Source: an uncultured Pseudomonadota bacterium
GTDB taxonomy: Bacteria > Myxococcota_A > UBA796 > SXON01
DNA: 48,929 bases
NCBI GenBank assembly: GCA_903921785.1
Contig: CAIXRH010000063.1
Coordinates: 1-48,929 of the forward strand
Reading direction: 5' to 3'
Position numbers and translations under genes: made by a program. Numbering within the stretch: the first letter of the stretch is position 1; each line of letters starts with the position of its first letter. Of this stretch, positions 16,895-24,483 are shown in pieces. The notes beneath the pieces were generated by a model, which was not told the origin of the DNA, did not search any database, and saw only the letters and a list, made by a program, of their open reading frames with translations.

Positions 16895-17760
16895 CAGGCG
16901 ATGATCTGGGTGGGCTCGGTGACGAGGATGTCGGAGCCGCCCAGTCGCAGGATCACCGGGATCAGCTCGGGCAAAAGCTTTCGAGTAACAGCTACTTTGA
17001 CCGCATAGCCCTGCCCACCGTGCAGCGTGGACACGGTGGGATGTTTCATGCAGGGCAGGACCTGGATCACCCGGTCGAGGTCGGCGAGGCCCACGTTGAG
17101 CTCAAGCACCACGCGGGAGCGTGCGTCGATCACCGAGCGGAGGAGCATCGCGAGGTGCTCGATCCGCTCGCGCCGGGCGGGGTCTGCCCAGGCGGTGGGG
17201 TTCGCCCAGAGGCGAGTGCTCGACTCCATCACGGTCTCGAAGATCTCGAGCCCGTTCGCGGCGAGGGTGGAGCCGGTCGCGGTGTTGTCCACGATACAGT
17301 CGGCGTCCTCCGGGGGGAAAACCTCCGTCGCACCGTAGCTGCGGACAAACTCGGCATCCAAGCCACACCGAGCGATCCATGCCTGGGTCAGCCGCTCGTA
17401 CTCACTGGCGATGACCCACCGCCGACCCAGCGGGAGGCGCCCTTCGACGAGCAGTTCGCGGGGGGCGGCCGCGACGAGCCGTACCGGGTCGAGCCCGAGG
17501 TCGAGCACGTCCACCAGCTCGGCGCCCTTCTCGGCCACCCAGTCGGCGCCCGCGAACCCCACGTCGCGCGTCCCATGGTGGAGCATCTCCACGATGGTCT
17601 GTGGCTTGAGGATCTTGGTCTCGAAGCCCGCGAGGCTGAGGACGGGGCGGTACGCCCGCGCCCCCACCTTGAGGGACACCCCGGCATCGTGCATGAGCCG
17701 CACGACCTCCTCGTACATTCGACCTTTCGGAATTGCGAGATGAATGCGGGAGACGGTCAC
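16894..17760 (-). CDS. hisG: ATP phosphoribosyltransferase, long form, 288 aa
   Basis: HisG condenses ATP with PRPP, the committed and feedback-regulated step. Family motifs include LAIPKGRMYEE at the N-terminus, DVGFAGADWVAE, the PRPP loop region CIVDNTATGSTLAANGLEI, and a C-terminal ACT-like regulatory domain (MKHPTVSTLHGG... ILVTEPTQIIA). This marks the long HisG form, which does not need HisZ. The start lies only 27 bp beyond the stop of a radical SAM gene on the same strand, and I see no terminator or strong promoter in that gap. The his operon therefore appears continuous with the Hxs-type cluster upstream. Confidence 0.95.
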   Translation of the reverse strand: MTVSRIHLAIPKGRMYEEVVRLMHDAGVSLKVGARAYRPVLSLAGFETKILKPQTIVEMLHHGTRDVGFAGADWVAEKGAELVDVLDLGLDPVRLVAAAPRELLVEGRLPLGRRWVIASEYERLTQAWIARCGLDAEFVRSYGATEVFPPEDADCIVDNTATGSTLAANGLEIFETVMESSTRLWANPTAWADPARRERIEHLAMLLRSVIDARSRVVLELNVGLADLDRVIQVLPCMKHPTVSTLHGGQGYAVKVAVTRKLLPELIPVILRLGGSDILVTEPTQIIA

Positions 17761-17787
17761 GACGGAGGGCCCGGGGAGCCGGACGGC

Positions 17788-18894
17788 TTATCTCGGTTGG
17801 GCGCTCGCGTGGGGGGTGGGGTCGCCGGCCACCTCCAGCCCCAGCCGCTCGCACTCTCGCACCAACGCCCCCCGATCCGGATGGTCTCCCGGCCCGTCGA
17901 GCACCACCCGGGTCGCGCCGCGGGCCTGGCCCTGCACGAGACGCTGACGCAGCGTCCTAGAGCTGAAGGCGTCGCCGAGCTCCAGCCGCAGCGGGTCGGC
18001 GAAGGGCCGCGGGCCACCGGGGGGAGCGAGCTCATCGTCCCCCCATCGATCGAGGTAGGCCGGCTCCACGCCCCCGCAGGCGGAGCGCAGTGAACAACTG
18101 ACACATGTATCGGTGTGTCGCGGGGAACGGGGCGCCTCTTCTGCGCCGGCGAAGGCCCGCTCGGGGGAGGGCGCGTCCAGTCGGTCGGCGGCGACGGGGC
18201 GCAGCTCGGCGTTCATGCAGAGCGGGAGCCCCACCGTCTCCAGCTCGATGCCAAGGAGGCGGGCACGCTCCAGGGCCGCGGTGAGCGCCTCAGCGGCGAG
18301 GCTCAGCCGCGGGGCGAGCATCCGGGCTTCGGGCTTCGCCGCGCCCTCTTCGCGACACATCACGAAACGTATCGCCGTGGCACCGAGGCGGGCAGCGAGC
18401 TCCACCAGCGCCGCCGCTTGGGGCGTCGTCGTACGGGTAACCACGGCGTGAATCCGTACGGTGAGCCCTGCAACGCGCGCTTGCCGGACGGCCGTGGTCG
18501 CGCGGCGGAAGGCGCCGGGCGTGCCGGTGAGCCAGTCGTGTACGGCGGCCTCGGGCGAGTGGAGCGCCACGGCGAGATCGGTCAGCCCGAGCTTTCGGAG
18601 GTGCGCGGCGGCGCCGGCTGCGGCGAGGACGGATCCGTTGGTCTGTAGCGCGATCCGCCGGAAACCAGCGGCCTTCGCCAGCTCGACGAGCGCCGGCAGG
18701 TCCGGCCGGGTCGTGACCTCCCCGCCCGCGAGGATGACCCCCTCCCGGTGCGGGATGGCCGCGAGCGCGGCGCCTACCGCTGGGCCATCGGGCTCCGGGC
18801 TCCCCGTGTTTGCCGCGGCGACCTGCGGCGCGAGATCACAGAACCTACACGCCTGGTTGCACCGGTAGCCGACGCGGAGGTCCGTCCAGCGCAT
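17788..18894 (-). CDS. Radical SAM protein with C-terminal Cys cluster, 368 aa (rSAM-C)
   Basis: The ATG at 18894 was chosen because it lies two bases past the upstream stop and places C12-x3-C16-x2-C19 (CNQACRFC) at a typical N-terminal distance. AGGEV at 56-60 is the GGE motif, and VALHSPEAAVHDWLTGTPGAF is the motif shared with the other paralogs here. C226 and the set C264-x2-C267-x5-C273 form the candidate auxiliary-cluster site. About 95 further residues follow that cluster and look like a separate small domain. It is the last of the radical SAM genes before hisG. A peptide-modifying role is inferred from position. Confidence 0.87.
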   Translation of the reverse strand: MRWTDLRVGYRCNQACRFCDLAPQVAAANTGSPEPDGPAVGAALAAIPHREGVILAGGEVTTRPDLPALVELAKAAGFRRIALQTNGSVLAAAGAAAHLRKLGLTDLAVALHSPEAAVHDWLTGTPGAFRRATTAVRQARVAGLTVRIHAVVTRTTTPQAAALVELAARLGATAIRFVMCREEGAAKPEARMLAPRLSLAAEALTAALERARLLGIELETVGLPLCMNAELRPVAADRLDAPSPERAFAGAEEAPRSPRHTDTCVSCSLRSACGGVEPAYLDRWGDDELAPPGGPRPFADPLRLELGDAFSSRTLRQRLVQGQARGATRVVLDGPGDHPDRGALVRECERLGLEVAGDPTPHASAQPR

Positions 18895-18896
18895 GG

Positions 18897-19952
18897 TCAG
18901 CGGATCGCGTGGAGCTCGGCGTCGCCGTGCACCGGGAGGTAGTTCTTCCACACCCCTTCGCAGACCCCGGCGTAACGGCAGCCTTGGCACCGATGCTCGG
19001 GCTGGGCCTTCAGATCGTGCTTCTTCCGGTCCTGCCAGTTGAAACGAGCGCGGCCGTCCTCGATGGTGGCGATGCCGTCGGGGAAGCCGTCGGAGGTGAG
19101 CGTCTTGATGGAGCAGTCGGTGTCGAGGTCGCGGAACTCGCCGATGTACTTGCGGGCCAGCGCCTTGTTGCCCAGGAGCTCAGGCGGCAAGACACAGAGC
19201 GGGAAACTACCGAGGGTGAACGTCCGCTTGAAGTGGTACTCATTGAGGAGCACTGCCTTGAGCACGTAGGGCACCACGTCGGTGAGCTTGGGGATGAGCC
19301 GGTGCTCCGTCTCCGCGTAGCCCTCGGCGCGCACGAAGTTGGCGCGGACGTCGTCGACGCCGAGCTCGAAGAAGTACCGGAGCAGGTTGGGGAGGTACCG
19401 GTAGTTCGGAGCGCTGACCACGATGTTCACCGAGACGTTGTCGGCGAGCCGCCCCTCGGCGCGCTTCTGGAGCAGGTACTTCAGCCCGGAGGTCTTCTTC
19501 TCGAAGTTCCCCGGGACGCCGGTAAGGCCATCTTCCAGGGCGGGGTTGTGCCCGTGCATCGACATCGTGACCCGGGTGAGCCCGGCGTCGAGCAGCTTGT
19601 CGACGAAGTCGTGGCGGAAGAACTTGGTGCCGTTGGTGGCGAGGGTGATCCGGGTGTAGCCGAGGTCCCGGGCGAAGCGGATCGCGTCGAGGATCCACGG
19701 GTAGGTCGTCGGTTCGCCGCCGAGGAAGCCTACGGAGCGGGTGCCGCGGTCGTACCAGCGCTGGATCTCCGCCTGCATCTCCGGGTACGGCATGTACCGG
19801 CGCATCTCGGTGGCGGGCAGCCCGTCCAGGCAGAACACACACTTGTTGTTGCAGATCTTCCCGACGTTGATCTCGACGTTACGCCGGGTGTCGCGCCAGA
19901 GATCCGCTCCCGCGATCCCCGGTACGGACACGGCTGGCTGGGCAGCGCTCAT
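18897..19952 (-). CDS. Radical SAM protein with C-terminal Cys cluster, 351 aa (rSAM-D)
   Basis: The ATG at 19952 overlaps the previous stop (ATGA). C34-x3-C38-x2-C41 (CNNKCVFC) is the SAM-binding cluster site, LGGEP at 77-81 is the GGE motif, and MSMHGHNPALEDGLTGVPGNF is the shared paralog motif. C253, C280 and C322-x2-C325-x5-C331 are candidate auxiliary-cluster ligands. The C-terminus (HGDAELHAI) is nearly the same as that of the neighbouring rSAM-E (YGEAELHAL), supporting recent common ancestry. N-terminal residues 1-28 precede the barrel and may contact a peptide or partner. The substrate is unknown. Confidence 0.88.
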   Translation of the reverse strand: MSAAQPAVSVPGIAGADLWRDTRRNVEINVGKICNNKCVFCLDGLPATEMRRYMPYPEMQAEIQRWYDRGTRSVGFLGGEPTTYPWILDAIRFARDLGYTRITLATNGTKFFRHDFVDKLLDAGLTRVTMSMHGHNPALEDGLTGVPGNFEKKTSGLKYLLQKRAEGRLADNVSVNIVVSAPNYRYLPNLLRYFFELGVDDVRANFVRAEGYAETEHRLIPKLTDVVPYVLKAVLLNEYHFKRTFTLGSFPLCVLPPELLGNKALARKYIGEFRDLDTDCSIKTLTSDGFPDGIATIEDGRARFNWQDRKKHDLKAQPEHRCQGCRYAGVCEGVWKNYLPVHGDAELHAIR

Positions 19953-20902
19953 GTGGACTCCAAGGCGTGCAGCTCGGCCTCCCCGTACAGCTCGACATAC
20001 CGCGCGAAGACCCCGTGACACAAGCGATTCCAACTACAGGATCCGCAAGCCGTGACCTTCGCGCGCTTCCGGTCGGGTTGCCAGGAGTACAGCCCCTCCA
20101 GCGATACCCGGTCGGGGTGGCGGACCCACTCGAAGGTGACGCGTGGGTTCCAGTGGATGTCGTTCGCGTACATCCGGGCCTCGCCGAGCGCGCAGGCGGG
20201 CAGGCCGAAGAACCGGACGATCATCGGGCCGGCCTCGGCGAGCACCGCGGGCACGAGCCGCCGGACCTCATCCAGGCGCAACGTGAGGTGCGGATAGGCA
20301 TCCTCGCCCGCGCCTTCGGGCGTGACGTTGGAGACCACGAGCAGCTCGGCGCCGCGTTCACGTGCCAGCCGGGTCGTCTCCACCAGTCGCGCGGCGTTGT
20401 CACGCACCAGCACCGTGTTGACGAACCGCCGGAAGCCTGGGAACGCGGAAGCGTTCTCCATGGCCCGCGCGAGCCGGTCGAAGCTGCCGGGGCGGCCGGT
20501 GAGCGCGTCGTGCGTGGCGGCGTCGGGGCCGTGGAGGGAGAAGAGCGCCTCGTCGAGGAACGGGAGCGCGCGCGCGGCGAAGGCGGGGTCGGCGAGGCGG
20601 GTGCCGATGGTCCCGATGCTCGTGCGCATCCCCAGCTTCTTGGCGAGCTGGAGGATCTCCACGAACTGCGGATGGATGGTGGGCTCCCCCCCGGTGAAGT
20701 GCACCGACTCCACGCCCCGCTCGGCCTGCTCGCGGAGCACCCGCGCCACCCGCCCGAACGTCACCGGGAACGGGTTGTAGGCGGCCATCCGGTGCTCTTC
20801 GGAACAAAACGCGCACCGCTCGGGGCAGTGGTAGGTGATGTGGAATTCCAGGCGCCGCATCGGCTGGCCGGTCTCTGGGTGGAGCCAGGGCGTGGCGCTC
20901 AC
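19949..20902 (-). CDS. Radical SAM protein with C-terminal Cys cluster, 317 aa (rSAM-E)
   Basis: The GTG at 20902 overlaps the stop of the HxsC-like gene (GTGA), which supports it over an upstream ATG at 20956 lying inside that gene. C26-x3-C30-x2-C33 (CPERCAFC), TGGEP at 70-74 and FSLHGPDAATHDALTGRPGSF (the shared paralog motif) mark a functional radical SAM barrel. C237 and C286-x2-C289-x5-C295 are the candidate auxiliary-cluster ligands. It is the first of three consecutive paralogs downstream of the Hxs-like core genes, and is translationally coupled on both sides. No function beyond probable peptide modification can be assigned. Confidence 0.87.
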   Translation of the reverse strand: MSATPWLHPETGQPMRRLEFHITYHCPERCAFCSEEHRMAAYNPFPVTFGRVARVLREQAERGVESVHFTGGEPTIHPQFVEILQLAKKLGMRTSIGTIGTRLADPAFAARALPFLDEALFSLHGPDAATHDALTGRPGSFDRLARAMENASAFPGFRRFVNTVLVRDNAARLVETTRLARERGAELLVVSNVTPEGAGEDAYPHLTLRLDEVRRLVPAVLAEAGPMIVRFFGLPACALGEARMYANDIHWNPRVTFEWVRHPDRVSLEGLYSWQPDRKRAKVTACGSCSWNRLCHGVFARYVELYGEAELHALEST

Positions 20903-21906
20903 GCGGCCCCCCGGCGCGCCCGCATCGCGAAGAAGGCAGGGTAGAGCCGATCGCACAGGGTGGTGAGCTCGGCGTCGGCCGCGGCGGTGGCGTCGAGGAG
21001 GGTGCCGCCGAGGGCCTCGTGGAGGACGTCGGGCGTGCGTGCCGCGGCATCAGCGAGCTGTGCGTCTGTCGGCGGCGCGTCCAGGGTGCCGACGGCGAGC
21101 TCGCGGCGGAAGTGATCGAGCTTCCCGGCGAGCACCAGGTTGTTGGCGTAGATCCGCCGGTCGCTGTCGACCACGAACCCGGTGTTGTAGAACGGGGTGG
21201 GGGCGCGGACGAAGAGGTTGCGGAGGTAGAGCCGCTCGCCTCGCGTCCAGGCGGTCTCAAACTCTGTGGCGATCTCCGCGAAGGCCTCTCGGAGCGCGTG
21301 GAGCTGGCTTGGTGTCCACGGCAAGTAGTAGCCAGGGAGAAGGTTGAAGCGGGTGATCCCCAGAGAGCGGAGGTGACGGAAGTTCTCCGCGGCGCGGACT
21401 GCCGTACTCGGGGCGATCGTCTGGGTGACCACAAATCGCGGCAGGCTGAGCAACGCCGGCAGCTTCGCGACGATGGCGGCGTAGGTCGCGGCGCCGCGTC
21501 GAAGGCCGTCGTGGTCGCGGGCGGCCCCATCCAGGCTCAGGGTGAGCGTCACCGAGCGGTGGGCGCGCAGGTACTCCACCCATGCGGCGTCCAGGTGCGT
21601 GCCGTTGGTTGATACATATACGGATACCCCCGGGGGGGCGGCGTCGATCACCGCGCGCACCACATCTGGTGTGAGCAGAGGTTCGCCACCGAAGAGTTTG
21701 CAGTCACCGCCGCCGTGGCGTTCGACGAAGAGCGCCATCGCCCGTCGCGCGTCGTCGGCGGTGAGGTCGGGTTCGTCGTCCTTGACGGTGGGGCAGTACG
21801 CGCACCGGAGATCACACCGTCGCGTGACGACGAGGATCAGCGAATTTCGCCACCTGTCCTCGCGGACGCGCCGCTCACCACTGGCCGTGTGAGCCGTGGC
21901 TGCCAT
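20899..21906 (-). CDS. hxsC: HxsC-like radical SAM protein, 335 aa
   Basis: C31-x3-C35-x2-C38 (CDLRCAYC) and FGGEP (72-76) define the radical SAM core. Unlike its neighbours it has no C-terminal CxxC set, which fits HxsC, the second radical SAM protein of the His-Xaa-Ser system. The alternative, another small radical SAM family, is possible. The RWRNSLILVV strand before the cysteines needs an upstream start, and the nearest in-frame ATG is at 21906, inside the HGS-repeat region of the precursor gene; others lie at 21945-21978. No ribosome-binding site is visible, so translation is presumably coupled to the precursor. The stop overlaps the next GTG. Confidence 0.72.
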   Translation of the reverse strand: MAATAHTASGERRVREDRWRNSLILVVTRRCDLRCAYCPTVKDDEPDLTADDARRAMALFVERHGGGDCKLFGGEPLLTPDVVRAVIDAAPPGVSVYVSTNGTHLDAAWVEYLRAHRSVTLTLSLDGAARDHDGLRRGAATYAAIVAKLPALLSLPRFVVTQTIAPSTAVRAAENFRHLRSLGITRFNLLPGYYLPWTPSQLHALREAFAEIATEFETAWTRGERLYLRNLFVRAPTPFYNTGFVVDSDRRIYANNLVLAGKLDHFRRELAVGTLDAPPTDAQLADAAARTPDVLHEALGGTLLDATAAADAELTTLCDRLYPAFFAMRARRGAA

Positions 21907-22315
21907 GCGATCCGTGGCTGCCGTGCGAGCCGTGGCTGCCATGGCTGCCGTGCGAGCCGTGCGACCCGTGGCTGCCATGCGATCCGTGGCTGCCGTGCGA
22001 GCCGTGCGACCCGTGGCTGCCGTGCGACCCGTGCGAACAGTGCTGCGCGAGGAGCACCGCGGTGCTCTCCGGGGCGTTGCCCTTGCGGTCCAGGAACGCG
22101 GGGTCGAGCTCCATCTCTCCGGCGGTGGCCTGGAGCAGGAGCAGCGATTGCGCCACGGCGTCGCCCTCCTGGTTGGCGGCGACGACCTCCTTGGGCTGGA
22201 GGAGGTGGATGGCCTGGCGCTTGAGCACCGGGAACTCCGCCTCTTCGGCGGCCTGCTCCCAGTCTGCGCCGGCCTTCTGGCCAGGGAACGATCCGGGGTT
22301 CTGGTCCTTGCTCAT
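21875..22315 (-). CDS. hxsA: His-Gly-Ser repeat precursor peptide (HxsA-type), 146 aa
   Basis: Residues 1-91 form a charged, leader-like region without signal peptide and without Cys. Residue 92 onward reads HCS, then sixteen perfect HGS tripeptides, then HGQW and stop. This is a His-Xaa-Ser repeat protein, the signature product of the Hxs radical SAM system. The start has a GAGGTG ribosome-binding site and overlaps the hxsB stop (ATGA). The tail contains 18 histidines, 17 serines and one cysteine, and would be expected to bind transition metals even without modification. The nature of the modification (and whether the leader is removed) is unknown. Its 3' end overlaps the hxsC start. Confidence 0.9.
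   Translation of the reverse strand: MSKDQNPGSFPGQKAGADWEQAAEEAEFPVLKRQAIHLLQPKEVVAANQEGDAVAQSLLLLQATAGEMELDPAFLDRKGNAPESTAVLLAQHCSHGSHGSHGSHGSHGSHGSHGSHGSHGSHGSHGSHGSHGSHGSHGSHGSHGQW
21890..22042 (-). repeat. Tandem 9-bp repeat encoding HCS + (HGS)16
   Basis: Seventeen in-frame 9-bp units. Synonymous variation is mainly in the glycine codon third base and in serine codons (TCG/AGC types). A 40-bp segment at 21895-21934 is identical to 21967-22006, a shift of exactly 72 bp or eight units, pointing to recent block duplication. Any change in unit number keeps both the precursor frame and the overlapping hxsC start frame. Confidence 0.95.
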
Positions 22316-23832
22316 GCGGTCACCTCACTTGCGGGCGCGTACGGGGTGGTGCCCGGGCGCGACCGCTGGATGGTCCACCGGCGGAAGATCCGTTCGAGGC
22401 TCCCGTCGGTGTCGTTGGAGAGTAGCTGGTAGAGGTACTGCTGGACGCCGTAGAACTCCTGGCACTTGCGCGAGCGGGGGCGCTGGCCGAAGATGTCTCC
22501 GTCGAACATGTAGTTGTGGAGCGGCTGCACGCCGCACGTCGGTTTGTGCACGCAGCTGTGGCAGGCCGGCAGCGCATCCTGGATCGAGGCGACCTTCAGC
22601 GCCTTCACGGTGGGGTGGCGGAGGATCTCGTCGAAGCTCGAGGTGTCGACGTGGCCCAGCTTGAAGAAGTCGTTGCCCATGTGCGCGGCCATGCGGCCTT
22701 CGTCGTCGGTGTAGATCGACCCATCGAAGTTGTAGGCGAGCTGGGCGCTGCCCGAGCCACACGGCGACCGGCAGTCGCTGTAGTTCGGGTCGTCCGGGGT
22801 GAACATCTTGGTGAGGAAGACCGACGCGAGGCGTTCTTGCACGAACACGCCCTTGCGATTGAGCTCGATGATGTAGTCGAGGGTGGACCGGTAGAAGGCC
22901 AGGAACTCGTCCATCGTGTAGCCCACCTGCTGCCAGGTGTTCACCGCAAACCCGAACGGGTTGAGCGGGCGCAGGTGCAGGCTGCGGATCCCCCGGTTCA
23001 CGTACTCGTCCACGATGTCGCGCCCGCGGGAGAGCGAGGCGCGGGTGGTGGTCATCAGCGCGTCGACGTGGAACAGGTCGGGGTCGAACCCACGGCGGAC
23101 CCATTCGGCGTTGAACTTGTCCATCCAGCCGGTGACCGTGGCGTGGGAGCTCTGCTTCTCCATCCACCCGCGGTTCTTGTCGTGGAGGTCGGCGGGGCCG
23201 TCGAGCGAAGTGCAGATGCTCACGCCACGGTCGAGGAGGAAGTGCATCTTCTCCTCGTCCATCAGGGTGAGGTTCGTCACCGTCGAGAGGAGGAGCTCCT
23301 TGTTCTCGTACCGGTTCTTCTCCAGCGCATAGTCCACCACGAAGCGGATCACCGGGAAGTTGGCCGTGGGCTCGCCTCCCTGGAACTCGAAGCCGAGCAC
23401 CGGGGTGGGGGAGCGGAACGCGAAGTCGACGACCTTCCGGGCCGTCTCCAAGGACATGTCGGTGTCCGTCGCCGTCATGTCGGTGCGGCTGGCGTGGCAG
23501 TACCGGCAGGCGTGGTTGCAGCGGAGCGTGGTGACGATGGCGTGGAGGTGGGGCCCGTTCTGCAAGAAGGCCTTCTTGCGGCGGAGCTTGGTGGCGAATT
23601 GCTCCACGTCGAGGTCGCGCTTGAGGAAGTAGCGCTTGCGGAGGTTGGCGTAGAGCGGTTCGTCGGCCTGCACCTGCCCGGCGATGAACCGGCGGAACTC
23701 CTCAGGGGTGAGGAAGAGGTGTTCACCCACATCGTTGGTGAGCAGGACCTTGTCCCCGACCATCCCGTAGCGGAAGTAGCCGACGCTGCCCTCGTCGAAC
23801 GTGGTGGGGTCGACCTTGAGCGGGGTGAGCAT
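22312..23832 (-). CDS. hxsB: HxsB-like radical SAM maturase, 506 aa
   Basis: A 95-residue N-terminal domain (VGYFRYGMVGDKVLLTND, FLTPEEFRRFI) precedes the radical SAM core with C105-x3-C109-x2-C112 (CNHACRYC) and QGGEP at 151-155. The C-terminal SPASM-like part has C354, C358, then NFDGSIYTDDEGRM, and C424-x2-C427-x5-C433 and C457. This order, with the 'CGSGSAQLAYN' block and the CGVQPLHNY segment, is that of HxsB, the His-Xaa-Ser system maturase. The ATG at 23832 shares a base with the upstream stop (TGATG), with AAGGGG as ribosome-binding site. It lies directly upstream of its presumed substrate gene. Confidence 0.88.
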   Translation of the reverse strand: MLTPLKVDPTTFDEGSVGYFRYGMVGDKVLLTNDVGEHLFLTPEEFRRFIAGQVQADEPLYANLRKRYFLKRDLDVEQFATKLRRKKAFLQNGPHLHAIVTTLRCNHACRYCHASRTDMTATDTDMSLETARKVVDFAFRSPTPVLGFEFQGGEPTANFPVIRFVVDYALEKNRYENKELLLSTVTNLTLMDEEKMHFLLDRGVSICTSLDGPADLHDKNRGWMEKQSSHATVTGWMDKFNAEWVRRGFDPDLFHVDALMTTTRASLSRGRDIVDEYVNRGIRSLHLRPLNPFGFAVNTWQQVGYTMDEFLAFYRSTLDYIIELNRKGVFVQERLASVFLTKMFTPDDPNYSDCRSPCGSGSAQLAYNFDGSIYTDDEGRMAAHMGNDFFKLGHVDTSSFDEILRHPTVKALKVASIQDALPACHSCVHKPTCGVQPLHNYMFDGDIFGQRPRSRKCQEFYGVQQYLYQLLSNDTDGSLERIFRRWTIQRSRPGTTPYAPASEVTA

Positions 23833-24065
23833 CACGTGTTCATCCCCTTCCGCCCGAGGATCGTCTCGAAGAGCGCATGGTTGGAGAGCTCGTCGCCGAG
23901 GCGAGCCCGCACGCTCTCCCGGACGGGGACGATGGACACCAGCCAATCGGCCTCGGAGGCGCCCAACTCGTAGTTGCCGAGCGCGGCGAAGCGCTCCGCG
24001 GCGCGACGGACAGCGTCCTCGTCGTAAAGCGACTTGTGGAAGCGCAGGGCGATCGGCTCAGCCAC
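23832..24065 (-). CDS. Second, short HxsD-like protein, 77 aa
   Basis: Residues 5-48 (IALRFHKSLYDEDAVRRAAERF) align by eye with the core of the preceding HxsD (VRFSIDESVYDLDVVMGAAYLF), sharing the S-x-YD-x-D-x-V-x2-AA pattern. It lacks the longer C-terminal region. The GTG at 24065 overlaps the hxsD stop by eight bases and has a GGAG ribosome-binding site; the frame is open further upstream but in shadow of hxsD. It overlaps hxsB by one base. I infer that it is a paralog acting beside HxsD as a small partner of the radical SAM enzymes. No catalytic residues are evident. Confidence 0.75.
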   Translation of the reverse strand: MAEPIALRFHKSLYDEDAVRRAAERFAALGNYELGASEADWLVSIVPVRESVRARLGDELSNHALFETILGRKGMNT

Positions 24066-24483
24066 CGGAGGGCTTCTCCCAGGGCACGGGGATGTCGAGG
24101 TCGTCGGCGGCCATCTCCTCGGCGTCGAGCTCGGCGAGGAGCCGGTCGATCGTGGAGGGGCCATCGGCGGCGAAGAGCGCCTTGGCCATGATGAACTCGC
24201 GGAGCCGACCGTTGGCCTCGCCGACGCGCTTGCGCAGCGCCTGGTTGAGGAGCTCGTTCGCGAATTCCCCGGCGAGGGCGTGGAGCTCCGCTTCGGAGGC
24301 GGGCTTGCGGGTGCGCAGGGCCACCTGGATGCGGCGATCGCCCACACGATCGAGGAAGACGTAGCCCCGATCGAGGAACAGGTAGGCGGCGCCCATCACC
24401 ACGTCGAGGTCGTAGACGGACTCGTCGATCGAGAAGCGCACGCGGCGCTCGTCGACCTCGGTCTGAAGCTCGTTCTCGCTCAT
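24058..24483 (-). CDS. hxsD: HxsD-like protein, 141 aa
   Basis: Residues 15-40 (RFSIDESVYDLDVVMGAAYLF, then DRGYVFLDRVG) match the HxsD protein of the His-Xaa-Ser system, a small accessory protein always found beside the maturases and of unknown biochemical role. A C-terminal extension of about 50 residues is acidic and ends in IPVPWEKPSGG. The ATG at 24483 overlaps the upstream stop (ATGA). The region encodes no cysteines, so it does not bind a cluster. By analogy to small proteins near other radical SAM peptide maturases it may present the precursor, but that is inference. Confidence 0.8.
   Translation of the reverse strand: MSENELQTEVDERRVRFSIDESVYDLDVVMGAAYLFLDRGYVFLDRVGDRRIQVALRTRKPASEAELHALAGEFANELLNQALRKRVGEANGRLREFIMAKALFAADGPSTIDRLLAELDAEEMAADDLDIPVPWEKPSGG

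Noticed and set aside
21875-22042. Tandem repeats as a possible CRISPR array or satellite
   Set aside because: The units are 9-bp, contiguous and in frame with a coding gene; no spacers.
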